A DNA stretch of 64,000 bases, from contig NZ_JAVLAS010000001.1 in NCBI RefSeq assembly GCF_032190635.1, forward strand, positions 496,001 through 560,000, given 5' to 3'. The notes below the pieces were generated by a model, which was given only the letters and a program-made list of their open reading frames with translations, was not told the DNA's origin and searched no databases. Both the position numbers and the translations under genes were made by a program. This stretch comes from Levilactobacillus zymae. Its GTDB lineage: Bacteria; Bacillota; Bacilli; Lactobacillales; Lactobacillaceae. Positions 24,058 to 33,939 of this stretch are shown in pieces (positions within the stretch are counted from its first letter, which is position 1; every line of letters starts with the position of its first letter).

Positions 24058-25110
24058 ATGAGAAAGCTTTTGAAATGGGTTTTCATTTTAGTCGGCTTAC
24101 TCTTGGGGAGTCTGCTGGGTGTCCCAATTGCACACGCCGCGAAGGTTAATCCGGCGGTCGCTGGGGCCGGTTATACGGTTCAGATGGTGCGGCCCCGAGG
24201 ACAGGTTAATTCGACATCCGGGTATTTTAATCTGAAGGTTCAGCCGGGTGAGCAACAGCGATTAGTTGTGATTCTTCATAACTTGCAGGCTCAGCCGCAG
24301 AAGCTGACGCTGGGGATCAATCAGGCCTACACCAATCCGGACGGGGTCATCGACTATGACCGGTATAACCTGAGGCCGGATCCCACGTTAAAGGTCCAAT
24401 TAAAACAAATCTTCAAGGAGCCGCAACGGACGATCACGTTACCGGCGAACGGGACGGAACGGGTTGGTCTGACCTACGAAGCGCCCGCCGATCCCTTTAC
24501 CGGAACCGTTTTGGGTGCGGTCTACGTCAGTCAGACGAAACCCGGCAAGAAGTACGGCAAGGGGAAGATTACGCTACAGAACCTCTACGCCTACGCCATT
24601 AGTATCGAAATGCGCGAAAGTTTAAAGGCCATTCGGCCCGTCATGGCGCTGCATCACGTGGGTGTCGGGCAGGTCGATCGGCAAAATATGGTCATGGCTA
24701 ACTTACAAAACAGCCAACCAACCGTGATGGAACGCCTGAACACCCAAGCGGCGATTACCAAGCAAGGGTCCACGGCCGTCTTGATCCATCAGACCAAGAA
24801 GGGCATGGGGATGGCGCCCAATAGTAACTTTAATTACCGGATTCCGTGGGGGACGACCACGTTAAAGCCCGGTAAGTACACGCTGCATTTGAGTGCGCAG
24901 GCCACGAAGGGGTCTTGGCACTTTACCAAGAACTTTACGGTTACCCAGCGGCAGTTGAATCATTTGGCGAACCTGGCTAAACAACCAAAACCCAATTATT
25001 GGTTATATATCTTGTTAGCCATTGTGATTGCCATGCTCTTAGCCTTGGTCGGTTATCTGATTTACAAGAATCACAAGAACAAGCAACAATTACAAGCACA
25101 ACAAAAGTAA
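24058..25110 (+). CDS. DUF916/DUF3324 WxL-partner membrane protein
   Basis: The 350-residue product has a signal peptide (cut near AHA-AKV), an N-terminal WxL-interacting peptidoglycan-binding domain (VNSTSGYFNLKVQPGEQQRL), a second host-binding-type domain, and a C-terminal transmembrane helix (about 318-340, WLYILLAIVIAMLLALVGYL) with a basic tail. These proteins anchor WxL complexes to membrane and wall. AAAGGAAG precedes the ATG. The lectin-WxL gene follows after 54 bp, so both are likely on one transcript. Confidence 0.92.
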   Translation: MRKLLKWVFILVGLLLGSLLGVPIAHAAKVNPAVAGAGYTVQMVRPRGQVNSTSGYFNLKVQPGEQQRLVVILHNLQAQPQKLTLGINQAYTNPDGVIDYDRYNLRPDPTLKVQLKQIFKEPQRTITLPANGTERVGLTYEAPADPFTGTVLGAVYVSQTKPGKKYGKGKITLQNLYAYAISIEMRESLKAIRPVMALHHVGVGQVDRQNMVMANLQNSQPTVMERLNTQAAITKQGSTAVLIHQTKKGMGMAPNSNFNYRIPWGTTTLKPGKYTLHLSAQATKGSWHFTKNFTVTQRQLNHLANLAKQPKPNYWLYILLAIVIAMLLALVGYLIYKNHKNKQQLQAQQK

Positions 25111-25164
25111 ACGTAACAACGGCGACTCGCGTGGTTGCCGCGTGAATGTAAGGGGGGCAGTCAT

Positions 25165-26907
25165 ATGCTTAAACGGTGGTTAAGTGTCGGTTTAATCCTG
25201 ATAGCCATGGGGGTGGCTAGTGGCGTGACTGCACACGCCGACAGTGACGACAGCGCCCTCGCTACGGCACCGAACGGGGTGACGTTAACGGGAAGTAACG
25301 CGCCGTTGGTCCTTTCCCCACAAGCCTTGAGTCATGCTCAGATTGGGCCGACGGGTCACGACCAAGTGGTGGCGCTAACCAGGGGAATGCAGCAATTTGG
25401 AGCCGTGTGGTCCACCAACAACCATGCGTTTCGCCTGAGTCGTAATCAGACCCTGGCGGTCTGGGTTTACCTGGGAGCGCAGGCGGATGGGGGCTTAGCC
25501 TTCGTCTTGCAAAACGATCCGCGGTTACTCAACGCCATGCCACAATTCACCACGCCCGTGGCGGAAACGTTAGGCGTGTTTGGGGTTGATACCACGCCAA
25601 CCCAGGCATCGGCCACGGCGGTAAGTCAAACGGCGATTCAAAACAGTTGGGCCCTGGCATTATCCGCGGGGACCCACACACAGACTAATGCGCAGGCACC
25701 GGGTCAGGCCAATTCATTTGACGTCGGAACGACGGGACCCTACGTCGCGGCGGGCTATCCCGGAGCCCCGATGACCTATGTTCAGCACAAGGTTACGGGG
25801 GCTTGGGGCGGACTATTGACGCCCAATCAATACGCCTATCGCCTAGCGCGGCAGGGGCTACTGCAGACGCCGAATTTGACCACTAATCGGTGGGTACACG
25901 TGACCCTCCAGTGGGATGCGGCGGCTCGCACCATGACTACCTCGGTTGGTGACCGCAATCCCCGCACCGACGCACCACAAACTGGTCAGCGGCGAACGGT
26001 TCCGGTTAACTTAAAGCGCGTCGATCCTAGTCAGACTGGTTATGCGCGGTGGGGCATCACGGCCACCACGGGACCGCACGCAACGACCAACCCGCTGGTT
26101 GTGTTGACACGGTTGCCTCAAGTGACCACGACGCGGCAGGCGGCTGGGACCAAGCGGGCGGCCGTGGCCGGCCCAGCTGGCTTGGCGCACCGCGATACAT
26201 CGCAACCCACGCTGCGGTTGCGCGGGTCCCAACCGGTGAAGATTACACCGGCCGTTCAGCGGGTGACGCTACCCAGCCAATTAACGGGACAATTCCCCGC
26301 AGCCACCACGGTTCACGCACGAGTTAACGGACGTCTGGTAGCCACCGGGCGCCCGGACGCGCACGGGGCAGTGACCGTGACGCTACCCACGACTCGTCTG
26401 CAGTCGGGGACTAACCGGGTCACCTTGTGGGCCCAAGCCGGAACTCACCGGCTTACGGCCCCCGTACGGGTCACGGTTGAGCTGGTTCCGGGTCAGTTGG
26501 CGTTTGCGGCCCTTTCCACGACATCGGGCTTCCAGCCGACGAAGTTACCGACCAAAAGTGAATTGGTGCCCCGACAAGCGGGCTGGCGGATTGAGGTCCA
26601 GGATACTCGGGGAACCGGAAGTCGGTGGACGTTATTGGCTCAGGCCGGGACGTTCGTCAATACGGCCACGGGGCGGCGAATGGCTGGGACGCCGGTCTTT
26701 GTGAACGGCACCACGATGACGCCGTTAGGCCGAACGCCTACGCCGATCATGACGCACACCACCAACGATGCCCTGGCTGCCGGTAAGACCAACGTGATGG
26801 CGCACTGGGCGGCTAACACGGGCGTCCTATTACACGCGCAACCAGGCACGGCAGCTGGCCGTTACCATGGGACGTTGACGTGGACGCTGACCAACGCGCC
26901 AGAATGA
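25165..26907 (+). CDS. L-type lectin-like WxL protein with degenerate lectin site
   Basis: The 580-residue exported protein (signal peptide cut near AHA-DSD) has an N-terminal L-type lectin-like domain (FGAVWSTNNHAF, LAFVLQNDPR, ETLGVFGVD) and a C-terminal WxL domain (GWRIEVQDTRGTGSRWTL, ending YHGTLTWTLTNAPE). Relative to its neighbour at 27130 the strand SWALEFDTHYN is replaced by SWALALSAGTH, removing the Glu and Asp that hold the metal ions of L-type lectins. It also lacks about 130 residues of the central region. ATG 25165 follows AAGGGGGG by 7 nt. Sugar binding is doubtful; wall binding is likely. Confidence 0.85.
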   Translation: MLKRWLSVGLILIAMGVASGVTAHADSDDSALATAPNGVTLTGSNAPLVLSPQALSHAQIGPTGHDQVVALTRGMQQFGAVWSTNNHAFRLSRNQTLAVWVYLGAQADGGLAFVLQNDPRLLNAMPQFTTPVAETLGVFGVDTTPTQASATAVSQTAIQNSWALALSAGTHTQTNAQAPGQANSFDVGTTGPYVAAGYPGAPMTYVQHKVTGAWGGLLTPNQYAYRLARQGLLQTPNLTTNRWVHVTLQWDAAARTMTTSVGDRNPRTDAPQTGQRRTVPVNLKRVDPSQTGYARWGITATTGPHATTNPLVVLTRLPQVTTTRQAAGTKRAAVAGPAGLAHRDTSQPTLRLRGSQPVKITPAVQRVTLPSQLTGQFPAATTVHARVNGRLVATGRPDAHGAVTVTLPTTRLQSGTNRVTLWAQAGTHRLTAPVRVTVELVPGQLAFAALSTTSGFQPTKLPTKSELVPRQAGWRIEVQDTRGTGSRWTLLAQAGTFVNTATGRRMAGTPVFVNGTTMTPLGRTPTPIMTHTTNDALAAGKTNVMAHWAANTGVLLHAQPGTAAGRYHGTLTWTLTNAPE

Positions 26908-27129
26908 AACGGTTACACGCGAAATTGACATAAAATTAAGTTTTTAATTGCGTTGTGTACAATTTAAAGGCCATTGTTCGCTACTATAGAGGGTAGCGAA
27001 CTTAGTGACTGATTTACACTGTCAATGGTTGGCGCTGGTTTCGTAGCACTCAGGCCAACGCCATGAGGTTTGGGAGACAGCCCACCCAATTGCGGGATGT
27101 TTCCGTTCTAGCAGAAGGGGGAATTGGAG

Positions 27130-29262
27130 ATGCTGAAACGATGGTTTTGCGTTGGGGTATTAGTCGCCTGTATGGTCGGACTAGCGGGCGGCCTGCAGGC
27201 GCACGCCGATACTGATTTTGACCAGGCGCTAGCGACGGCCCCGCAAGGAATTTCATTGAATAAGGCAAATTCGATCATTGCCTTGGGGACTGCGCCGATG
27301 AGTAAGGCGACGGTGGAGGATACGACTAACCCGGATACACCGGGGACCCAGGCCGTCGTGGTCAATACGGCGCCCTATCAGTTCGGGACGGCCTGGTCGA
27401 CGGACGAGAACTCTATCGATCTTACCCATAATCAATCCATTGGGTTCTGGTTTTACTTTGGCAATCAAGGCATTGATGCCGGTGACGGAATGGCCTTCGT
27501 CTTACAAAATGATCCGCGGGGGTTAGCCGCCACGCCAGACTATGCGGACCGGCCGATCGGTGAAACGCTGGGGGTCTGGGCCGTTGACACGGATCCCGAC
27601 CAAGCTTACGTCAGTGAATTTGCCAAAACGGCGATTCAGAACAGTTGGGCGTTGGAATTTGACACGCACTATAACGGGCTGTCCGGCAAGAGCGCCTTGG
27701 GGACCGCCAATGCATTTGATATCGGGGAACCGGCCGTACACATTGCCTCGAATTATCCGGGGAGTGGGGATACCTACGACAAACGGACGGTTTCCGGTGG
27801 TCTCTTTGGCAAGGACCATTATTATTACAGCATGCACCATAACGGGGTGATTGCGGATAATAACCAACCTAACTTCCTCTCGAACGGGCGGTGGCACCAC
27901 ATGACGCTGAAGTGGGATGCCACGGCCAAGACCATGACGTACACCTTTAATGACCGTAATCCCAAGACCGGCGTCGCCCAGCAAGGGGCCAGTCAGACGG
28001 TGCCCATCGACCTCGATAAGGTGGATCCCGATCACACGGGCCACGCTCGCTGGGGCTTTACCGGAACGACCGGACAGGATTACGAAAACAACCTGATCGT
28101 GCTGGATAACACGCCGGGGTTGGTTGACGGGACTGCGGAAGCTAGCCTACAAGACTTGACGCACAATCACGCGATTACCCAAAACGACCAGGTCATCAGT
28201 GGTGATCGGATCGAACTGGATTATAAGTTACACTACAACGGCGGTCGGCAAGCGTGGTCCAACATCAATAGTCGGTTGAACCTACCGGAGGGCATTACCT
28301 ACCAATCGGCAGAAATCGACTACGCCAAGGGGCCAACCCAAACGTTAAACCTCGACGACATTAAGGACTCTAAGCTTTCGATGACCTTGGATCAGTCACT
28401 GGATCAGGAGAACGATACGGCGACCGTAAAGCTGATTGGTCAGGCTAACCAGGTCAACGAAACGGTGTATAACCGGGAAAAACCCAACACCTTTTCGTCT
28501 AACGCGTTGGTGACCAACGCCGATACGCCCGCCTTTGCGATTAATCCTAGCGTGGACTTGAATTTGACGGTCACCTCGACCAATCCCGTGACACTCCAAA
28601 CCAAGGAAGACACGACCGTGACCGGAAAAGTCGACGTGATTACCACGGCCGCCACGAAACCTAGCGTGAACGTCCAAGCCACGTTGAATGGCCAGGCCTT
28701 GCCGGATACCGCGGTTGCTAGCGACGGGACCTTTACGCTGCCACTAACGGCCGACCAACTCCAGATGGGAACCAACACGTTGCGGTTGACCGCCGCTACG
28801 CCGCACGGGGACACGTCACTGGTGAAGACGGTCCGAATTACCGTGGTCGGCACTTTGGCATTCGGCAACGTGGATGCGACCAGTAGCTTTGTCACCAGCA
28901 CCTTAACGGGTGATGACCAGCTACTGGCTCGTAACGATGACTGGGCCATTGCCGTTAAGGACACCCGGGGGACCGGGCAACACTGGGCGTTGAACGCTCA
29001 GAGTACGGCCTTTACCGATGAAACGGGTCACCGTTTAGCGGGGGGACCGGTCTACGTGGGACGCTATGGAACCCAACCACTGACCGATCAAGCGGTTCAA
29101 ATCATGACGCACACCACGAATGATAGCGTGGACGACGGCCAAGTAAACGTCGCTAACTCTTGGGGGGCCCGTAGCGGGGTACTCCTGAACGTTGACGGCG
29201 GGGCTACCGCGGGTACCTATCAGGGCACGATTACCTGGACGTTGGCCAACGCTCCCAGCTAA
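27130..29262 (+). CDS. L-type lectin/WxL-domain surface protein
   Basis: A 710-residue exported protein. After a signal peptide (cut near AHA-DTD) comes an L-type lectin domain with FGTAWSTDENSI, GMAFVLQNDPRG, GETLGVWAVDTDP and the metal-binding strand SWALEFDTHYN (about residues 170-180). A middle beta region and the final WxL domain (DDWAIAVKDTRGTGQHWAL, YQGTITWTLANAPS) follow. It should bind glycans at the surface while held on the wall by the WxL domain. ATG 27130 lies 8 nt after GGGGG. It lies 222 bp downstream of its paralogue and both begin MLKRW. Confidence 0.9.
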   Translation: MLKRWFCVGVLVACMVGLAGGLQAHADTDFDQALATAPQGISLNKANSIIALGTAPMSKATVEDTTNPDTPGTQAVVVNTAPYQFGTAWSTDENSIDLTHNQSIGFWFYFGNQGIDAGDGMAFVLQNDPRGLAATPDYADRPIGETLGVWAVDTDPDQAYVSEFAKTAIQNSWALEFDTHYNGLSGKSALGTANAFDIGEPAVHIASNYPGSGDTYDKRTVSGGLFGKDHYYYSMHHNGVIADNNQPNFLSNGRWHHMTLKWDATAKTMTYTFNDRNPKTGVAQQGASQTVPIDLDKVDPDHTGHARWGFTGTTGQDYENNLIVLDNTPGLVDGTAEASLQDLTHNHAITQNDQVISGDRIELDYKLHYNGGRQAWSNINSRLNLPEGITYQSAEIDYAKGPTQTLNLDDIKDSKLSMTLDQSLDQENDTATVKLIGQANQVNETVYNREKPNTFSSNALVTNADTPAFAINPSVDLNLTVTSTNPVTLQTKEDTTVTGKVDVITTAATKPSVNVQATLNGQALPDTAVASDGTFTLPLTADQLQMGTNTLRLTAATPHGDTSLVKTVRITVVGTLAFGNVDATSSFVTSTLTGDDQLLARNDDWAIAVKDTRGTGQHWALNAQSTAFTDETGHRLAGGPVYVGRYGTQPLTDQAVQIMTHTTNDSVDDGQVNVANSWGARSGVLLNVDGGATAGTYQGTITWTLANAPS

Positions 29263-29296
29263 CGCGGAGGAGTGGCTAAACGTCGATAATGACTGT

Positions 29297-29336
29297 CAAA
29301 AGGGACTTCACGATTTTTTCGTGAAGTCCCTTTTTT
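29297..29336. terminator. Terminator of the WxL cluster
   Basis: AAAGGGACTTCACG pairs with CGTGAAGTCCCTTT around a T loop, ending in TTTTTT; on the minus strand the stem ends in CTTTTG, so it can also serve the M20 peptidase gene. Confidence 0.9.
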
Positions 29337-29380
29337 GCGTCAATATTAGCATTAGTTGCCAGTTGTGACGATGGTTCGTT

Positions 29381-30616
29381 TTACGACAGTAGGCGGGTCA
29401 CCATTCGTTCGTAGATGGCAATGAAGCGCCGATACATTTCGAGATCGACGTATTCGTTGACCTGGTGAGCCGTGATGTTCCCGGGACCAAAGACCACGAC
29501 GTCAATGTCGGGGTTGGCCGCCAAGAAGGACGAGGCGTCGGTTCCCCCGGGCACACCAATCTTGGGCAGCGCCTGAGCTAAGACGGCCTTACCAATTGTG
29601 TCGGCCGCTTGGATGAGCGGGGCGTCGTCGGCCGTGTGCATGGGCTGGAAGTCGCTAATCATTTCGAAGGATAGGTCGGCTCCCTGAGCGTTGAGGTCGG
29701 CGATGATGGCCTTGATGGCCGCCGTGATCTGGGCGTTGGGTAGTTCGGGGATGGTCCGAATCTTCACGGATAGCTCGGCACTAGCCGGTACCGTGTTGAC
29801 CTGTTCACCGCCCTTGACCATCGTGACAACGGGGGTAACGGGACCCAGGACGGGGTTTTGGTAGGATTGAATGGACTCGAAGTAGGCCTTTTCGCGTTGG
29901 TAGAAGGTCATCAGAGCATCGATGGCGTTTTGACCAATCTCAGGCATCGAACTGTGGGCGGCCACCCCCTTGGAATGAATCGTAAAGGTCAGTGAGCCCT
30001 TGTGTGCTAGTTCGATAAAGTGTTGCTCGCGGGTGTGGTTGGCCGCGGCCAGTCGGTTGGCGGCCGTGCCGTCAATCCCCAACATGTGTTGTAGTTCGGG
30101 CTTTTGGAGGAGCCGTTTGTCGGCCCCACTAGGTTCGCCGACAATCAGGGCAGTCAGGTCCTGCGCGTAACCGGCGTCGGCCAATTGGCGTGCGCCGTAC
30201 TGGCCGTATTCTTCCCCGACGGTCGCCATGAACCGGAACGTTCCGTGTAGCGGAACCCCAGATTCCTTCAGGCGAATCATGGCCCAGGCCCCCGCTAATA
30301 AACCGGACTTCATGTCGGAAGTGCCCCGGCCGTACATGTTATCGTCGTCAATGGTGCCGGCCAGGGGATCAGTTTTCCACTTGCTGGTATCGCCTAACGC
30401 TACCACGTCTTCGTGACCATCGAACCCGACGACGGGACCGTTACCGTCACCAATTTCGGCGACTAGACTGACTCTGTCTGGCTGATAGGCCAATTGTTTA
30501 CAAGTAATGCCGTGTTGTTTAAAGAGTTTGACTAAATAATCGGCGACTAACTTTTCGGCGCCGTTAACGGTGTTGAGCTTCACCACGTCTTGAAGTGTTT
30601 GCACAACTTCATCCAT
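29381..30616 (-). CDS. M20-family metallopeptidase/deacylase (ArgE/DapE type)
   Basis: The 411-residue product is a zinc-dependent amidohydrolase of the ArgE/DapE/ACY1 family. Zinc and catalytic motifs: VVGFDGHEDVVALG, MYGRGTSDMKSG, the catalytic Glu in TVGEEYGQYGARQL, and GVPGGTDASSFL; the lid domain lies around residues 195-310. It could deacylate N-acyl amino acids or N-succinyl-diaminopimelate; the exact substrate is unsettled. ATG 30616 follows GAGGTG by 7 nt. It is a single-gene unit on the minus strand. Confidence 0.9.
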   Translation of the reverse strand: MDEVVQTLQDVVKLNTVNGAEKLVADYLVKLFKQHGITCKQLAYQPDRVSLVAEIGDGNGPVVGFDGHEDVVALGDTSKWKTDPLAGTIDDDNMYGRGTSDMKSGLLAGAWAMIRLKESGVPLHGTFRFMATVGEEYGQYGARQLADAGYAQDLTALIVGEPSGADKRLLQKPELQHMLGIDGTAANRLAAANHTREQHFIELAHKGSLTFTIHSKGVAAHSSMPEIGQNAIDALMTFYQREKAYFESIQSYQNPVLGPVTPVVTMVKGGEQVNTVPASAELSVKIRTIPELPNAQITAAIKAIIADLNAQGADLSFEMISDFQPMHTADDAPLIQAADTIGKAVLAQALPKIGVPGGTDASSFLAANPDIDVVVFGPGNITAHQVNEYVDLEMYRRFIAIYERMVTRLLS

Positions 30617-30926
30617 AATTGTCCACCTCGTTTGGTTTGTCAGCTCAGTTCGGGGCTGACCCCGGATGAACCGCTTACTTTGATTACAGCACTTTTTGTC
30701 AGGGGGGTCAAGAATCGGCACGGGGGTTAATCATACTGTCATTGGTTGAATGGTGAAATCGCCTAGCCGGGAAGTCGTTTTGGTGGGGAATTGCTGGTGA
30801 AATCGTATAATGGGAGATAAGTCAGCCACCAGATTATTTAGCTAAACGGAATCAAATCGAACAAATGTTCTGGAAGTAGTGGTAAACTGGAGAAACGCTG
30901 GCGAGTACGCCGCCACTAGCGGTAAT

Positions 30927-30963
30927 CAGATGCTTTTACACGCATCTGGGTTTGTGCTAGAGT
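30927..30963 (+). promoter_or_regulatory. Promoter of the betaine-type transporter with palindromic operator
   Basis: TTTACA (30935-30940), 17-bp spacer, TAGAGT (30958-30963). CAGATGC (30927-30933) and GCATCTG (30942-30948) flank the -35 box as a perfect 7-bp-arm palindrome, a likely regulator site. The rest of the 388-bp gap upstream shows no gene. Confidence 0.7.
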
Positions 30964-31004
30964 ATTACCTGTAATTTATAAAGTTACTTGTCAGGAGGCT
31001 CTCA

Positions 31005-31952
31005 ATGATAACGTTCGAACACGTCCAAAAACAGTATGCGGATAAACTGGCCCTCGACGACCTCAATTTAACCATCCCGAGTGGTGAGTTTTTCGTGTTG
31101 GTGGGGCCCAGCGGGAGTGGCAAGACCACGACGCTCAAGATGATCAACCGACTGATCGAGCCGACTGCGGGAACCATCAAGGTCGACGATCGCCCCTTAC
31201 AGGACTACGACTTACGGGCCATGCGGTTGCGGATGGGGTACGTGTTGCAAAACATTGCCCTGTTTCCCAACTTAAACATTCAAGAAAATATCGCGATCCA
31301 ACCGGAATCTCTGGGCTGGTCGCGTAAACGCCGGTTAGAACGGGCCCGAACGCTCTTGGCGCAGGTGGGCCTCGATCCCGACCAGTACGCGACGAAACTG
31401 CCGCACGAGCTATCCGGTGGGGAACAGCAACGGGTCGGCATCGTGCGGGCCTTGGCCACCAAACCCAACGTGGTGCTGATGGATGAGCCCTTTAGCGCGC
31501 TGGATCCTTTGTCGCGCAAGCAACTGCAGGACCTAGTCTTGCGGCTGCATCAAGAGTTACAGATGACCTTTGTGTTCGTGACTCACGACATGGGCGAGGC
31601 CCTACGCCTGGGTCAGACCATCGCGGTCATGCGTAACGGGCACATCCAACAGATTGGGACGGGCGAAGAAATCATGCGGCACCCGGCCAACGATTTCGTG
31701 CGCGGTTTTTTCGAGAACCAGAAGACGCCGCGAGCCGCCACGGTCCAAAGCTTATTGGCGCAGGGGTACGGTGAGGTGACCACCGCCCCGGCCACCCTGA
31801 CGGCAACCGCGACGGTGGGCGCGTTGGCCCAGGCCCTCCAGACCCAAACGACCGTGGTAGTTGCTACGGCGCGGGACCACCGGGCGCTGACCACCGCCGA
31901 CTTACTCGGTTACTTAGCCGCAAAGGAGGCGACCAGTCGTGCAACAGATTAA
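31005..31952 (+). CDS. Betaine/carnitine/choline-type ABC transporter ATPase
   Basis: The 315-residue ATPase has Walker A GPSGSGKTT (residues 35-43), the Q-loop in YVLQNIALFP, the signature LSGGEQQR, Walker B VVLMDEP and the H-loop VTHD. The C-terminal extension (about residues 245-315) resembles the regulatory tail of OpuC/ProV-type ATPases. It pairs with the next gene, a fused permease/substrate-binding protein, overlapping it by 14 bp. The system should import compatible solutes under osmotic stress; naming in the group is cho, opu or bus. Confidence 0.92.
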   Translation: MITFEHVQKQYADKLALDDLNLTIPSGEFFVLVGPSGSGKTTTLKMINRLIEPTAGTIKVDDRPLQDYDLRAMRLRMGYVLQNIALFPNLNIQENIAIQPESLGWSRKRRLERARTLLAQVGLDPDQYATKLPHELSGGEQQRVGIVRALATKPNVVLMDEPFSALDPLSRKQLQDLVLRLHQELQMTFVFVTHDMGEALRLGQTIAVMRNGHIQQIGTGEEIMRHPANDFVRGFFENQKTPRAATVQSLLAQGYGEVTTAPATLTATATVGALAQALQTQTTVVVATARDHRALTTADLLGYLAAKEATSRATD

Positions 31953-33465
31953 CCACATCCTGCAGACGCAGGGGGGCGAAATCGTTCAATCGATCGGGCA
32001 ACACATTGGCTTGTCGCTGATCTCACTGCTCATTGCGGCGCTAATCGCCATTCCACTAGCTATCGTCCTCATGACCCATCAACGGGCGGCTAACGTGGCC
32101 CTCCAAATCACCAGTGTCTTGCAGACGATTCCGAGTCTAGCACTATTGGGGATCTTGATTCCCATCGTGGGGATTGGGACCGTGCCGTCGATCATCGCGT
32201 TGGTGATTTACGCGGTGATGCCGATTTTTCAAAATACTTATTCGGGACTGACCACCATCGATCCCGACCTCGAGGAAGCCGCCGAAGCCTTCGGGTTGTC
32301 GCGCCGGAAGAAATTAGTGCGCGTGGAGCTCCCGTTAGCCATGCCGATGATCATTTCCGGAATTCGGATCGCCATGGTCATGATCATCGGGACCGCTACG
32401 TTGGCCGCCTTGATTGGGGCCGGGGGACTCGGGACCTACATCCTGTTAGGGATTGAAACCAATAACAACGCCCTATTGATCATCGGGGCGGTTTTGTCGG
32501 CAGCCTTGGCCCTGCTCTTTGGCGCGGCCATCGATTGGCTAGGCAAATTATCGTTTAAGCGCGCCGGCATCGTGTTAGGTGTAGCCGTAGTTCTGATCAG
32601 TGGGGTCGCTGGTTATCGCCGCATCGTGCAACCCCAAACCACGATTACCATTGCCGGTAAGCTGGGGGGCGAACCCGAAATTCTGATCAACATGTATAAG
32701 GATTTGATTGAACAGGACCATCCCAACATCAAGGTTCAGACTAAGCCCAACTTCGGCGCCACGACCTTCCTGTTCAAGGCCCTGCAGTCCGGGTCGATCG
32801 ACATCTATCCCGAGTTCACCGGGACCGTGTTGGAGTCGCTGGTCAAGGGCCAGTCGAGTGCCGACCACGACCCACAGGTGACCTACCAACGGGCGGCCAA
32901 GGCGCTGAAAAGCCAGTATCAGATGACCTATTTGAAGCCGATGCAGTACCAGAATGGCTATGCCATCGCCGTCACACCGCAGTTTGCCAAGCAGTATCAT
33001 TTGAAAAAGGTGAGCGACCTGCAACGTGTGGCGACCAAGGTCCACGCCGGCTTCGACCCGGACTTTTACCAGCAGAGCGCCGGTTATCCGGGATTGCGCA
33101 AGGCGTATAACTTTAAGTTTGGCACCATCAAGACCATGGAACCGTCGATTCGCTACCAGGCCATTGCCCACAAACGGATCAACCTGGTCGACGGCTACAC
33201 CACCGATCCAGAACTCCGTGAATATCACCTGGTGGTCTTAAAAGACGACCGGCACTTCTTCCCGCCGTACCAGGGCGCCCCGTTGATGACCGAGCAGTTT
33301 GCCACGGCCCATCCCGAAGTGCGGGAGTCGCTGAATAAGCTGGCGGGGAAGGTGACGACTAGTGACATGCGACAACTAAATTATTTAGTGACGGTCAAGC
33401 ACGAAAAGGCCGCTACGGTGGCCCGCGAGTACCTCCAACGCCAGGGACTTTTGACGAAAAAGTAG
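31939..33465 (+). CDS. Fused permease/substrate-binding protein of a betaine-type ABC transporter
   Basis: The 508-residue product has about six membrane segments (residues 22-215) with the transporter EAA-type loop (DLEEAAEAFGLSRRKKLVRVELPLAMP), then an extracellular OpuAC/ProX-like binding domain (from residue 235, TITIAGKLGGEPEILINMY ... GSIDIYPEFTGTVL). Permease and receptor are therefore one chain, as in choline and betaine systems of lactic acid bacteria. GTG 31939 lies about 9 nt after AAAGGAGG and inside the end of the ATPase gene. Aromatic residues that would bind a quaternary amine cannot be placed with certainty. Confidence 0.92.
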   Translation: MQQINHILQTQGGEIVQSIGQHIGLSLISLLIAALIAIPLAIVLMTHQRAANVALQITSVLQTIPSLALLGILIPIVGIGTVPSIIALVIYAVMPIFQNTYSGLTTIDPDLEEAAEAFGLSRRKKLVRVELPLAMPMIISGIRIAMVMIIGTATLAALIGAGGLGTYILLGIETNNNALLIIGAVLSAALALLFGAAIDWLGKLSFKRAGIVLGVAVVLISGVAGYRRIVQPQTTITIAGKLGGEPEILINMYKDLIEQDHPNIKVQTKPNFGATTFLFKALQSGSIDIYPEFTGTVLESLVKGQSSADHDPQVTYQRAAKALKSQYQMTYLKPMQYQNGYAIAVTPQFAKQYHLKKVSDLQRVATKVHAGFDPDFYQQSAGYPGLRKAYNFKFGTIKTMEPSIRYQAIAHKRINLVDGYTTDPELREYHLVVLKDDRHFFPPYQGAPLMTEQFATAHPEVRESLNKLAGKVTTSDMRQLNYLVTVKHEKAATVAREYLQRQGLLTKK

Positions 33466-33475
33466 GCGGATGCCC

Positions 33476-33504
33476 TTGACAATTCTGTGAAACGCGCCTA
33501 AGAT
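33476..33504 (+). promoter_or_regulatory. Promoter of the T-box leader
   Basis: Consensus TTGACA (33476-33481), 17-bp spacer, TAAGAT (33499-33504), placing the transcript start near 33511. Confidence 0.8.
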
Positions 33505-33540
33505 TACCATTAATTTCTAACGCATTTGTCATAAAACAGC

Positions 33541-33802
33541 TAGGAGAAGAGTAGTGGTGGACTAACCGTCACAGAGAACCCGGGTTGGTGGAAGCGGGTC
33601 GGTCTGGTCGCCATGAAGATGAGCTCCCAATAGCTATCAAGTGGTCAACGCTGCTTGGTCGGTAGGAACCGTTAACTTTCCGGGTATTGCACTGCAGTAC
33701 CGTTGAGGCCTATTCGCGTGAGCGGTAGGCGAATTAGGGTGGTAAAACGACGCGCTCGTCCCTAGAACTAAGTGATTAGTTCTGGGGACGAGCGCGTTTT
33801 TT
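33541..33802 (+). promoter_or_regulatory. T-box leader, probably methionine-specific
   Basis: An AGTA-containing stem I base (33550-33560), GAGA and GGTTGGTGGAAG elements near 33575, and the T-box AGGGTGG at 33736-33742 are followed by a terminator. The terminator stem is CGCGCTCGTCCC (33751-33762) with GGGACGAGCGCG (33785-33796) and a T run. ATG at 33619-33621 is a good specifier candidate (a second ATG is at 33613). Uncharged tRNA-Met would favour antitermination and expression of the methionine synthase-like gene. Confidence 0.88.
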
Positions 33803-33939
33803 GTTGGCCGACAAATGGGTTAGAAGATGAGCATCTGGGGTGAAGACACCGGATGGATTTAATGTGAATGGTCAACCACCACTTGGGATTGGCCACGCAA
33901 TCAAACCAGTTAAAGTTAATTTTTAGGAGGAATTTTATC

